A stretch of 64,000 nucleotides of DNA from Myrica gale. Its lineage: Eukaryota; Streptophyta; Magnoliopsida; Fagales; Myricaceae. Both the position numbers and the translations under genes were made by a program. How positions within the stretch are numbered: position 1 is the stretch's first letter; each line of letters opens with the position of its first letter. Below are positions 9,346 to 20,813 of this stretch, piece by piece. Location: NCBI GenBank assembly GCA_963930655.1, contig OZ005615.1, positions 10,806,001-10,870,000 of the forward strand, read 5' to 3'. A model generated the notes under the pieces. That model did no database searches. It worked only from the letters and a program-made list of their open reading frames with translations, and was not told the origin of the DNA.

Positions 9346-12225
9346 TGAAGTACAACACTAATTCTTATTTGCATTTTCGTTCCTTAGGTACTGTAGTTGT
9401 TAGGTTGTTACGACTTGTTGTATGCTAGTTTGGTCTGATTATTTGGCATTGTGAATTTTTATAAACTTGGTTGCCAATTGTGGATTTTTGAATGTCCTTC
9501 TTCATGTTTGGGCACTTACTATTTTTGTCCATGCTCGTCTATCATAAGTTTGTTATGCGTACTACCTTGTTTTTCATGATATTGATCTATTATTCCTTTG
9601 CAGTCTGATTTTCCTGTGCTCGACTTATGGGATTAGCGACTTATGGACGTTGGCACTGCCGATCGAAATATGATAGTCTTCAACTTGCAGAACCCCAAGG
9701 TAATGTTCCGAATGCAATAAATTCAATATGTATTCTCAATGATGTTGCCCTCTTTTTAAAATCAGATGCTTCAAGATTACAAAACAATATTCTCTGACAG
9801 ATATTTCGAACTCAAGTTCGATAAAATTTGAGTGCCTCATTAGGGAGAGTCTGTCGGCCTCTCTGGTCAAGGTCCCTAGGCGATGGTTCCTTAGCGGATA
9901 GGGCTATTATGGTAACGCCTAGATAGGGTTGGAACTTTTGGTTGACTTTATGGCTGTAAGTTGTCGATGCAAAGTATCATCCAATACAACGATGTATTTT
10001 CTATGACACTTTTTGACAATGTGTCCTGTATGATACTTTGCAAGTTTGCTTCCTTTTTAGCTTAGAAAAAAGAAGAAGAAGGAAGCTTCACCATAACGTG
10101 GAACTATTTGTCAGTATTGCATAGGCATGATGCGAGTTGGCTTAGGAAAATAGAGAGGAGGATATGATGTGATTTGAATACCGATCCACTCCCATTCATT
10201 AAGTGAACCTTGGTCAAGGTGTATTTTCACGAAATTCTCTTTTTAGCTGGTCTAGTTATCTTTTGCCGCTTGTGGTACTACAGTATATGATATTCATACA
10301 CTCGCACCATAACTCAGAAAACCTTTCCCTATCAAGTTTGCCTATTAAATGTTGTTTGGATCAACTCGTACTCAAGCTTCAGTGATTGAAATAAATTATA
10401 TTTACTAGCTTTCTCTTCTAGTTGCTTAATTAAGCAGGGAAAAAGTGGGCAGATTCCTAGTATGCGAGTTTGATGGATGCGTTCGTGTGGCAGTAACCGA
10501 AAGAAACAACCCTCACTACAAGAAAATCGATGTGTAACGGCACTACGTGAATGTAGCTAAAACTCAAATTTGTGCCGCTGTAACTCATAGGCGACAATTA
10601 TAAAACTGTCGAAGCTCTGTCACTTTTACGTCGTCACTATTTGTGTCCAGCAACGTATTTTTCTGTTGTCGCTTTTTATTCCGTAATAGCCACAGATACT
10701 GGAGTCGCAAGAGTGCACACTATTATATCGTTTTTAACTCTCTCTTTTGTTTCAGATCTGTCGCTGGAAGTTAAGAGCAACCGATTTAATTCGTCGAGTT
10801 TCTGAGCCCAAACCCGTCGCAGGAAGTTAGGAGCAACCAATTTAATTCGTCGCATTTCTGAGCTCAGACCGTTGGTAATGGCCACGATTATAGGTCCTGC
10901 ACTTTAGTGACATGGTTTTATGTTGTTGCTAGATGTTTGTGGCTGCGGTTTTTTTGCCTTCGGTAAACAGTTTCAGCAACCAAGCTTTAGACACTGTCGC
11001 AGGATTTATGTTGTTGCAAGCCGTTTGTGGCTGCAGTTTTCTTGCTGTCGATGACCTGTTTCGACAACCAAGTTTAGGTGTCGTAGATATTGTTTTGATT
11101 GCAGCGAAATTTTTGTTGCCAGTAAAAGGTTTCAGCAACGCTTATACGATCTCTATTTGCGGCAAGTTTTTGTATGTGACTGCGGTTTTCTTTCCGTCGA
11201 AGAATGGTTTTAGCAACGAAGTTTTAGGTGGTGTTGCAGATATATAATTTTGATTTCAATGAGTCGGCGAAATTTTCGTTGCCACAACACCTATATGATT
11301 TCTGTTACAACGACAAAGTTTCTGTACAGCGGCCATTTATGATTGCTACACTTTACTCTGTTTTTTAGCTTTAGCCACGTCAAAATATCTTTAGTCGTTG
11401 GTGCCCAGATATAGCCACATCAACTTTGTGAGGAAATGCTACTTTGTCGCTAGTCAGGTTGTGTTTTCTTTATTTTGCAGGTTTGTTTTCGTTTTTTTTT
11501 TCATTTTCTGTAAGTGTCTTGTTTTCATGTAAGAACTCATTCCAAGTGTCCCTGTTATCAAACAATAAATTTAAACAAATGGTAATGAGAGATGGACTGA
11601 GAAAAGATTTGTGTTAATCTATTAGCATATACACACTTCCTTTACATCCATGGTGAGCAACAAAAAACATATGCTCATGCTACAAGTTTGGTCTAATCTG
11701 AACAAAAGTTGTGGTTCCTATACATAATTTTCATAAGTAGATTTTTACAGCAATATAAAGATGTACAAAAATGTGACAATAGTTTAATAATTTACTTCAC
11801 TCATCCCTTAGTGCGAGATTAAGACTTTGTGTTCAAAGTTACACCTACCAGCAACATTCCTGATTTTGTGATCATCCATCACCCAACAAAAAGTCAGTCA
11901 ATCACAGTTCTGGAACAAAAAGAACCACAGCTCACACTCTATCCCTTGAAGGAGCTCAAAACACCCATTTATGTCTCAAAAAACCAACAAGTTTTTGCTC
12001 TTCCAACAAGCAAAAAATACCCACCTAGGATGTCTCAAAAAATCAATTGATACCTGCACATATTCGTTCACATCAGTAGACAACAACAAATGATTAAGAG
12101 CATTAGGAAATTTACTCAACGTATTCTAAAAAAACATCCAGCATATAAAATTCATTACTTAGTCCAAAATATTGTTCTTCAATGCCAAACTCACCTAGCA
12201 TTCACAAGTGACATGGAACCTTCCA

Positions 12226-14126
12226 CTATGGGAGAGTTTCATCCTGACTATTTTTTTGGGAGTTCCTCTCTGACCACAGTAAATCCATCTTCTCATGGTA
12301 TGAGGCTAGTTGAAAAATTAATGTATTCATGTTATTTTGCAAAGTATCATATTTCTCCTTAGAAGTCTCTAGCTCTGATTTGTATCTCTCAACTTCTTGA
12401 GTAAGTTGGGTTACAAGATAGGAACAGGATGATGGGGAGGGGATAGGAATGACAGAGTTGCCTAATCCTCTCATGTATCCACATTTTGACCCCATTACCT
12501 CGAGAAAGACTTCCTCTGCAATTTCACGTGAGGTTTGTGTAGGATCATGATCAGCATACAATGTCTTCATATTTTCCTGCAAAAGAACAAGTGAAAGTAA
12601 ACTAACAGCAAAAATTACTTTGGGACCAAATAGCAGAATATATATCTTAGTCACAAGATCCGTAAGCCAAAAAACACAACAAAGTATCGAAGTAAATGTA
12701 CAAGTAAAAGCAATCAAAAATAGGAATATGCTGATATGATACGAGAGTGCAAGCAACCAACAACAGATTATCTACTAAAATTTAGGCAAAAGCACAAATA
12801 TTAATCAATACACTACAATCAATGTAAGATAAATTCAACAAAGTTCAGTTTATTTAAGCCAACACATATAAGCGGTCTAGCTAGACGTACATATAGTTCT
12901 TCACAGGCTGGTGTGACCCACCAAGATGAGTTTGCCCTTGTTCGAGTGCGTTTGTAGAACTCTATCACATTTTTATCCTCTTCAATCTGCACAATGAATA
13001 TTTTAGAAGACTAGCTAAAATGTAGAAACCAACATGGATGTGGACAGAGTAGAAGAATCTATTCAATTACCTTTTCCATACGCGAACAAAGCAGAGACTT
13101 GGATCCAGATGTGTGGTTCACTAGCATTTTTTTCCTATTGATAGTATTCCTCTGGCTAATCCTCTACACAACAATTGTGGTATTGCCAGTTAGCTCAAAA
13201 GGAATATCATAATCTTGATAGTATAAATGGATCATTCTACAATAAAAATATGAATACCTTGTAGGCCTCTGTTTCCCATAGATTACAACACTTCTCCCAA
13301 ATAGGCATTGCAACTTCCTCAGGTGGATGAGCCATTGCCTCTTCCTTAGTGGCATAAGACTTGTACAACTTATGGAGGTGATATTTAGAAGACCTGAAGC
13401 TGTACGCCAGTCGTGCCTTAATGCAAGCCTGGTCTTCATGGCGATGCCAATCAAGCTCAAAATCTCCCTGTTTCACAAATAAAGGTAGCGCATTTAAGCA
13501 ACAAACTAGCTTATTATCCTCTCATATGTACTCTATTTTACTGAGAACAATAGTTTCTGCTAAGTTTATAGCAGAATCTTACCAATATCCTCGTGTACAT
13601 CTCCTCTTTGTCTTGTTTTGGGACTTCGCTCCAGCTCTTATAATGGACATCGATGAAATGTCGAACTAGATATGTTACCCTTTCCTTAAAGAGTCGTTCA
13701 TTCTCACCAATTGGCCCTCTTGCGCCCACAGGGACCTGCACAGCAATCCGTCCTTTATTTCGAAGCTTCTCGAACATGGCTCCTGTTGCCTTTCCACGCC
13801 TCTTCTTCTTAGGTGCCATTGCTGTCCAAACACAGATAATAGAGAATTTTAACGTCAGTAGCATAGAGTGATCAAGGGAATGATTTCAATAGAAAGAGAC
13901 AAAAATATTGATCAATAAAACACGTCTACAATAAATATTATCACTTGCCTAGTTCCCGAATCTCCTCTAGCCTATCATCTGGCGGTTGAGTGGAGTCGTC
14001 GTCAGACAAGTCTGGTGGAATTAGCTCCGGCATCGTTGGGGGTTGAGATGTCTGGTCATGCCCATGATTTTTGTGTTTCTTTCCACCAATCGACCGTCTC
14101 CTTCCTCTTGACACACCTATTGGCAT
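12226..14126 (-). CDS. TnpA-like transposon protein (Transposase_24 / Ptta-En-Spm type), multi-exon
   Basis: Successive minus-strand exons resemble the second protein of plant CACTA elements, which binds subterminal repeats (family knowledge). 14126-13949 is a charged N-terminus. 13818 to about 13585 begins MAPKKKRRGKATG and carries the block GPIGENERLFKERVTYLVRH. About 13467-13262 has KYHLHKLYKSYATKEEA. About 13170-13075 has INRKKMLVNHTSGSKSL. About 13005-12885 has EFYKRTRTR. A final exon (about 12576-12226) ends in a coiled coil (LTQEVERYKSELETSKEKY). The first intron appears to use a GC donor (CTAG/GCAAGT). No stop was noticed in these exons, but joins were placed by eye. It lies downstream of tnp2 in transcriptional order. 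Confidence 0.65.
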
Positions 14127-14880
14127 GATTCAATACGTAAATAACGTTTTCGCCTTCAAGATACCCAAAGTTGCAGAAGATAACTCTTTATAGGGTTAAA
14201 TGGTGGGAAAGAAGACGAAATGAATTTTTCGTAAGAACGCGCTTCTTTTTCCCTCCCTTTTATAATGTTTGTCCCGCTTTCCCCCACAAATGACTTCCGC
14301 ACACACACAATGTCAATTTTCTTATAACTTATAAATTGTGTTACATGTTGAAAAAAAAAGGTTTTTTTAATAAATTTTTGTATAAACTAAATACATATTG
14401 GCCATAAATAAATCCGAATCCTGTGGTAAGCAATCAAATAAAATGTAACTGGTATATAAAAGTTCAAACACACACTTGTTTTCCTGTACGATTGTACGGC
14501 GACAAAACAAGAAATAGGATTACAAAAGGGCATTTTAATTGATGAGTAATTGGGCATTTGTTGTGGTGGCATAGAGTAATTAAATTTGTCAAGTATGGCA
14601 AAATGAGAGGTTGGCTCCTACATCTTGTAGTCTTCATATTTTTAGCAAACACTCAGCAACTAAAAAAGAAAGAAATCTTTAGTCATGGACCCAGCTTGTT
14701 ATCACTATCAGCACCAACCCTACATTCGAACAAACATAATCGTAACCTTTAGAGTTTAGACTTTAGACATCCAAATAATTGTTTCAAATACTGAACAATG
14801 ACAACACACATCCAAACAACAGAGAACACTCACCAACTTGAAATATAAATAGGTAGGGATAAAAAATCTGCTAACAACTG

Positions 14881-17800
14881 TCAATCACTGTCCTCATTCG
14901 ACTCAAAGTCCTCTTCATTGGACTCACTCTCAGCCATATCAGATATACAACCGTCACTCTCATAATCTCCGTAGATGTCATCATACTCATCATTGATTGT
15001 TTCAATAGTAGCAGGTAGAGGAACTACAACGGTTTCTGGGTCCACATCATTTCTTCGCAATGGACTAGACAGACCATCCACCATCAAGTCTGTACAATTA
15101 ACCCCTGTGGCCTCCTCCTCTTGCAACGGATCATGGGCAACCTCTATATCCTCACCTTCGTCCGCAGAAGCTTGTGGGGCATCATACATGTTTCGCGGAG
15201 GGATTTTTAGAACTGTCCGCCAATCACCACGTAATTTAGTATCTTCAATATAAATCACTTGTCTTGCTTGACTTGCTAAGATGAAAGGATCCTCTTGATA
15301 CCATCGGCGAGAAATGTTGACACTTGTGAAATGCCCATTGACTCGTATCCCCCTCTTTTTGTCAGAGAGGTCCCACCAATCACAACAAAACAGATATACA
15401 TTATGACCATCTATGTAGCGCAGCTCCAAAATGTCGACAAGCACTCCATAAAAATCAATACAGGACCCATCGTGTCATCCATCGACCACCATTCCACTAT
15501 TTTGTGTTCGACGAAATTGTTCTATACTAGCAATATGAAACCTCATTCCATTCATAATACACCCAGTGAATGATCCAACATGAGGTTCAGCACCACAAGC
15601 AAGTGCATACAAAGTAGGAGGAACACTAGCCTTACTCCTAGCGTGCTTCTCTTTTATCTGTAGAGCACAGTGAATTCAATGTTACTAGAAACATGTATTA
15701 ACACAAAATAACTTAATTGAGATAAATGATGAAAGACAACAATACTAAGTACAAATAAAAGCAAGGTAAGAGGGGAAATAACAATATTAAGGCACTGAAT
15801 GGAAAACATTACCTGTTTCTTTAACCACAAGGGAAACTCTTCCTCGTGTTTTCTGGCAACGTCTTTTGGCCACTTTGTTCGCATAATCTCATAGTGCTCC
15901 CTACAATGACGTACCAATAATAGTGTAAATAAATAAAAAATAATCCAATATATTATCAAATTGTACAAACAAGTAAACTTACTCTAGGTAAGGTCCAATT
16001 TCAGCGCAATTATTTAGGACATACCGTTGCGCCTTAGCAAAAAGGCGCTTATCCATGAGACGAGTGTTCGAGGACCCCAGTGGACGAACACATGGGGAGA
16101 AAACAGACAATTGATCATCCATATTATTTTGACCCCTATCTGCGTTTCTATCACGACTCGGATCAAATTTTGTCTCCATATTGCGGATATACATGGAGCA
16201 GAAGGTCAAGCACTCATTATCAACATAAGCCTCTGCAATTGACCCTTCAGGGTGAGCCATATTCTTTACAAATCGCTTCAACTTCCCGAGAGATCTTTCA
16301 ATTGGATACATCCAACGATATTGCACCGGACCAGCGAGGAGCGCCTCAGTGGGAAGATGAACCGCTAAATGAACCATAATATCAAAGAAAGAGCGAGGAA
16401 GTATCATTTCTAATTTACATAATATTTGAGCAATGTCACGTTGTAATCGAAGTACGACATCTATGCCAAGTGTGCGTGCACATAGATCCCTAAAAAAGGA
16501 ACTGAGCTCGATCAAGGCTTGTCGAATATCTTGTCGAAGGTAGCCACAGATTCCTAAAGGAAGCAAGTGATGCAAGAATACATGACTATCATGGCTCTTC
16601 ATCCCCGATAACTTGCATTCAGCAACATTGACACAACGGGCAATGTTCGAGGCATATCCATCAGGAAACTTCACTGTTTTTGCCCACTGACAAAATGACT
16701 GTCTTTCGACCTTTGATAATGTGTAACATGCCGGCGGCATTAGACCCTGCGCACGTCCACTGAGCTCCTGAATGTGTAGTTCTGGTCTTAGTCCAAGGTG
16801 CTCCAAATCTTTTCGCGTCTTTACAGTATCTTTCGTCTTACCCTCTAGATTCAATAGGGTTCCCAAGATACTATCGCAAATGTTCTTTTCGATATGCATG
16901 ATGTCAAGATTGTGTCTAAGCCTTATAGTTGACCAATATGGTAACACAAAGAATATACTATACTTGGTCCAATTTAGCTCATACGGCTCACGTGGAATTT
17001 TTTTGAATAGAGGGCTCTTCCCAGGTGGTCTTGTTTTCAACTTCTGTAATTGTTCCATCACATCTACCCCAGATAACTCTCTAGGTGGTGGTCGATGCTC
17101 CACACTTCCACCAAACAAAGCCCTTTTTCTTCGCCAAGCATGATCCATTGGTAAGAAACGACGATGACCCATGTAACATTGTTTATTAGCATACTTCAGT
17201 CTCATTGACAAAGTTTCCTCGTTACACACTGGACATGCCAACTTTCCTTTAGTGCTCCATCCTGAGAGGTTTCCATAGGCCGGAAAGTCATTGATGGTCC
17301 AGAGTAATGCTGCATGTAATCGGAATATCTGGGACGTATGAGCATCGTATGTATCCATGCCACTATCCCATAGCTCTTTCAACTCATCGATCAAAGGCCT
17401 CAAATATACATCGATATTGTTTCCAGGAGCTTTAGGACCTGGGATCAGTAAATTCATCATGGTGTATGGCTCTTTCATGCACTTCCATGGAGGCAGATTG
17501 TATGGCACAAGTAACACTGGCCACATGCTATACGACACGCTCATAGTTCCGAATGGATTGAACCCGTCACTTGCCAAACCTAACCTTACATTACGAACAT
17601 CCTCTGCAAACCAAGCATGTTTTTTGTCAAACTCTTTCCATACTTGACCATCAGCAGGATGTCTAAGATTATTCTCATCGTCCACCCTTTTTTCATTGTG
17701 CTACCTCATGTCCCGTGCTGTCATTTTTGTCATGAATAATCTTTGTAGTCTCGGCTTCAGTGGGAAATACCGTAAAAACTTGTTAGGAATTTTCTTCTGC

Positions 17801-18558
17801 CTCCTAGAATTAGACGACCACCTGGACTCACCAAAAACTGGGCACTGATGGAGACTTGCATGCTCTTTCCAGAAAAACACACAATCGTTCTTGCATGCAT
17901 CAATCTTGACATAGTTGAATCCAAGGCCACGCCTGAGTTGCTTTGCCTCATAGAATGTTTTGGGCAACTTTACCCTAACCGATTCGAAGGCCTCCCTCAA
18001 TAGCAAAAGTAACATGTCAAAAGATTTTGAACTCCAATTATTAATGGTCTTCAAGTGAAGCAATTTCACAATGAATGATAACTTTGAAAAAGTCTCGCAA
18101 CCTGGATAAAGAGGAATTTGAGCATCCTCCCATAGTTTTCGAACCTTTCTAGGGTCACACTCACCCCATGCCGCACCATTAGGAGTAGAAGTTTCTTCCA
18201 CCCCGGCATGACTGAAAGTACCCATATGAACATCTTCTAAAAGTTCTTCCATCTCGTCACCTTTGTAATCACTTACTACATCGTCATCAGAGCTTTCTTG
18301 GATAATTGTTGTATCTAAATTGTCAGACTCCCCATGGAATACCCACTTTGTGTAATCTCGATTAAATCCGTTCATCCATAAATGGTCCTCCACAACATTC
18401 AAAGGCTTGTAATAACGATTTATACATTTTCGACATGGGCATCTGACCCTATTGAGATCGTCTACATGTTGGCGTGCCATACTCATGAATTGTCCAACAC
18501 CTCGGCCATATTCAGGATCTTTGAATCTGCCAGTGATATGCATCCAGCTACGATCCAT
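14881..18558 (-). pseudogene. tnp2: CACTA transposase tnp2 (TnpD), broken by nonsense codons
   Basis: This is the transposase that cuts and joins CACTA ends. The ATG at 18558 starts MDRSWMHITGRFKDPEYG, the plant transposase-associated domain, with CPCRKCINRYY (zinc-ligand-like). The tnp2 core spans about 17680-15979 and includes LGLASDGFNPFGTMS, FRLHAALLWTINDFPAYGNL, the CPVCN pair and LRHNLDIMHIEKNICDSILG. Downstream exons (about 15900-15800 and about 15660-14881) carry the DUF4218/DUF4216-like tail (FYGVLVDILELRY, then a very acidic C-terminus). Two stops lie in the otherwise continuous frame: TAG at 17701-17703, where relatives have Trp (DMRWH), and TGA at 15475-15477. So the element looks recently inactivated. 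Confidence 0.9.
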
Positions 18559-19243
18559 TCTAACAAAGCATAAAAAAAAGATTTCGAATATTAGGATATT
18601 ATGCAAATTGGCTAGGCTTTGAAATTGCATGAAATCGAGTAACAATTTGCACAATTCAATAAGAGTGGCAGAACCACAAAAATTAAGTGAAATGCACATC
18701 AAAGACAATTTCATAAGCTCAACTAAATTAGGAAATGAGGACGTTGCAACTTTATCTAAGTGACTAAATTCATAACAGAACAATGCAATTCCAAAAGTAT
18801 CAAACAACACACCAATCATCAAATGTAGAAATGTGTTTATTTGCAAGTATCTCAACTGATTATTGATCCATCTTTAAGGCAAATAAATAGTTTACATTAC
18901 CAACATCATCACTCTCTAATCTTCTCTTTTAAGATGAGACGCGCATGACAGGAGATGAGAGACTCTTTTTACCTTCTATTTACTGCTTTTTCCTTTTTTG
19001 GAATTTGGAACTGCTTCTGTGAGATGTTTGGAGCTGAGTCGGGTTAATCAGTTGTTGCTTCCACTCAAAATGAGAAGTGATGATAAGTATAAGCAACATA
19101 AAAACAAGCAGCATGAGCGTTGACAACATTGAAGCAGCTCTCACAAAACCTGCTCAACGTTGAAGTAAGTATAATAAATATTGATGCATTACACTTTGGC
19201 TATTCAATTAGATCTCAGATGACAAAACTCTCAGTTTGGACAT

Positions 19244-19515
19244 GAAGAAGACCAGGGAAAAGAAAGTAAATGGCTTCTTTATGAAACATCCTATCCTGTT
19301 TTAATTTTCCCAAAGTGAATCTCTCTGAACTCAACTTCATAGACATATGGGGAACCCCTAAGAAAATGTGAATTTTCTCACAATCATTTTGTACATAAAG
19401 AAGACCAGGGAAAAGAAAGTAAAAGGCTTCTATATGAAGCATCTTATACTGTTTAAATTTTTCCAAAGTTAATCTCTATCAACTGAACCTCATACACATA
19501 TGGGGAACCCCTATA
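19244..19515. repeat. Two-copy tandem repeat, period about 153 bp
   Basis: Units starting at 19244 and 19397 share AGACCAGGGAAAAGAAAGTA, then CCAAAG and ATATGGGGAACCCCTA, with scattered differences. It lies in the 5' region of the large CACTA element, upstream of tnp2. Confidence 0.75.
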
Positions 19516-20813
19516 TCAAATAAAAAAAGTAAATAAACAAAAAAACCAAAGAAATTATCAATAGTTTAGTAGTCACTGTGATTGCTAAAAATATCAGAGA
19601 AGCAATTCAACCATAGAACAGAGCAGTACCTAGAACATGAGACTTGGCCAACGTAAGGCAAATAAATTTTCCTTCAGATCTTAGAACTCTCTTCACCTAG
19701 AAATGCAATCCCTTACCATACATCACTCTAAGAAAAAATATTGGCAGCGTTCTACAGATAAAACTAAATCAAATATTGCACTGATTGATAGATATATGCG
19801 TTAGCACAGGCTCAAGTCAGAGATCAAGATACCTCCGTTAGGCATTGATTCCCCAGCTTAGGGCCATGCTTTGGCTCCATCAAAGCATCCAACCCACCTT
19901 TATCGAGTACAACATCAAAAGTTGCATCCATGAACTGCAAATTAGCAAAAATAGGAGAAGAGGAACACAAAGATAACCTGAACCATCGATTCTTAAATTT
20001 TCAATTATAGCACCGTCGGCTTCCGATCGAATTTCTGCTTCTCCAAGTTCCTCTTAACCCAAGGTTTGCATGCAAGGTGGAATTATTTGGGGACAAATTG
20101 CAAATACTGTGAATGGAAGCAACAAGAGAAACCTACTGCAATTCTTGTTATCATTCTGAAAAAAAAGAAGATGAAGTTATTTAGTTAGAGAAGAATGGAT
20201 CCAGCAGAAAATTAATTTCCAGATTTTGCCCCAAAACGAAAGTATATGTTGATTACAAAACAGAGTAAGATGTAATCTCACCTGTTAGTGCTAGAAATTC
20301 AGGAGTCAAAAAATCGGCTTCACTATGTGGGTACCCAATCGAAGAAAATTGGTTTCAATGCTTTCTACGGGTAGCCTCGTTCGCCGAAATAGCTATGAGC
20401 AGCGACGAGTTTTTAATTGTTGGTATGGAGAGGTGATTTGCAGCGACCTAGCGTGTTGCAATACCTGTAGGAAATTGTCGTTGTTTAACATTTGAAATGG
20501 GGCTAAGAGGAATAAAGTGAAATAGCAACGATATTTGACGACGTTATGGACGCTTGTCGTTACTTTATTTTTTGGGCGACAACAAAAGGAAACAAGTCGC
20601 TGATATGCAGCTTCGGGGACAGGAATTCTGTGGCCGCTTGTGGGTGCGCCGCAAGTGACCAAATCTCTTGTAGTGCCTTTCAACGCAAAAGATGAATGGG
20701 CTTAGGTCGATCTGCTTAACAGCAACTGAAGACGAGACTGAACCTGAGAGAGCCACAGTAATATGCATGGAGAATTCTGACCGTATTCTAAAAAAGTGAA
20801 GAAGCAAACAAAT

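Larger units (their letters stand above)
7373..10513 (+). pseudogene. RAE1: RAE1/GLE2-like WD40 nucleoporin pseudogene
   Basis: Four exon remnants keep the order of the mRNA export factor RAE1, a WD40 partner of the nuclear pore. 7373-7459 encodes DSVSSLSFSPKANYLVASSW, with both splice sites intact. 7785 onward encodes GGCDKQAKMWP and IAWIPGMNLLVTGS. About 9604-9699 encodes DVGTADRNMIVFNLQNPK. About 10440-10510 encodes GRFLVCEFDGCVRVAV. The expected Trp after VTGS is a TGA stop (7962-7964), and the frame degenerates after it. Exon 1, the exon between the first two remnants and the whole C-terminal half are missing. A 1.1-kb CACTA element sits inside and a 10.2-kb CACTA element ends the homology. 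The gene is dead here. A working copy must lie elsewhere if the species needs RAE1 (inference). Confidence 0.88.
10514..20675 (-). mobile_element. 10.2-kb CACTA (En/Spm) transposon with tnp2 and TnpA-like genes, TSD CCT
   Basis: The left end is CACTACAAGAAAATCG (10514) and the right end is the inverted CACTACAAGAGATTTGG (ending 20675). The flanking 3-bp duplication is CCT (10511-10513 and 20676-20678). Both encoded genes read on the minus strand, so the transcriptional 5' end is on the right. Subterminal regions (about 10.55-11.4 kb and 20.4-20.6 kb) are full of short motifs containing GTCGC, TTGTCG and GCAACGA in both orientations, the usual transposase-binding landscape of CACTA elements. 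The transposase gene carries nonsense codons, so this copy is probably not autonomous now. Confidence 0.92.

Noticed and set aside
16772..17143. Plus-strand open frame of 123 codons
   Set aside because: Antisense shadow of the tnp2 transposase.
20676..20760. Continuation of the RAE1-like gene after the large CACTA element
   Set aside because: Reading across the empty site gives a few codons then a stop, with no resemblance to the RAE1 C-terminal half.
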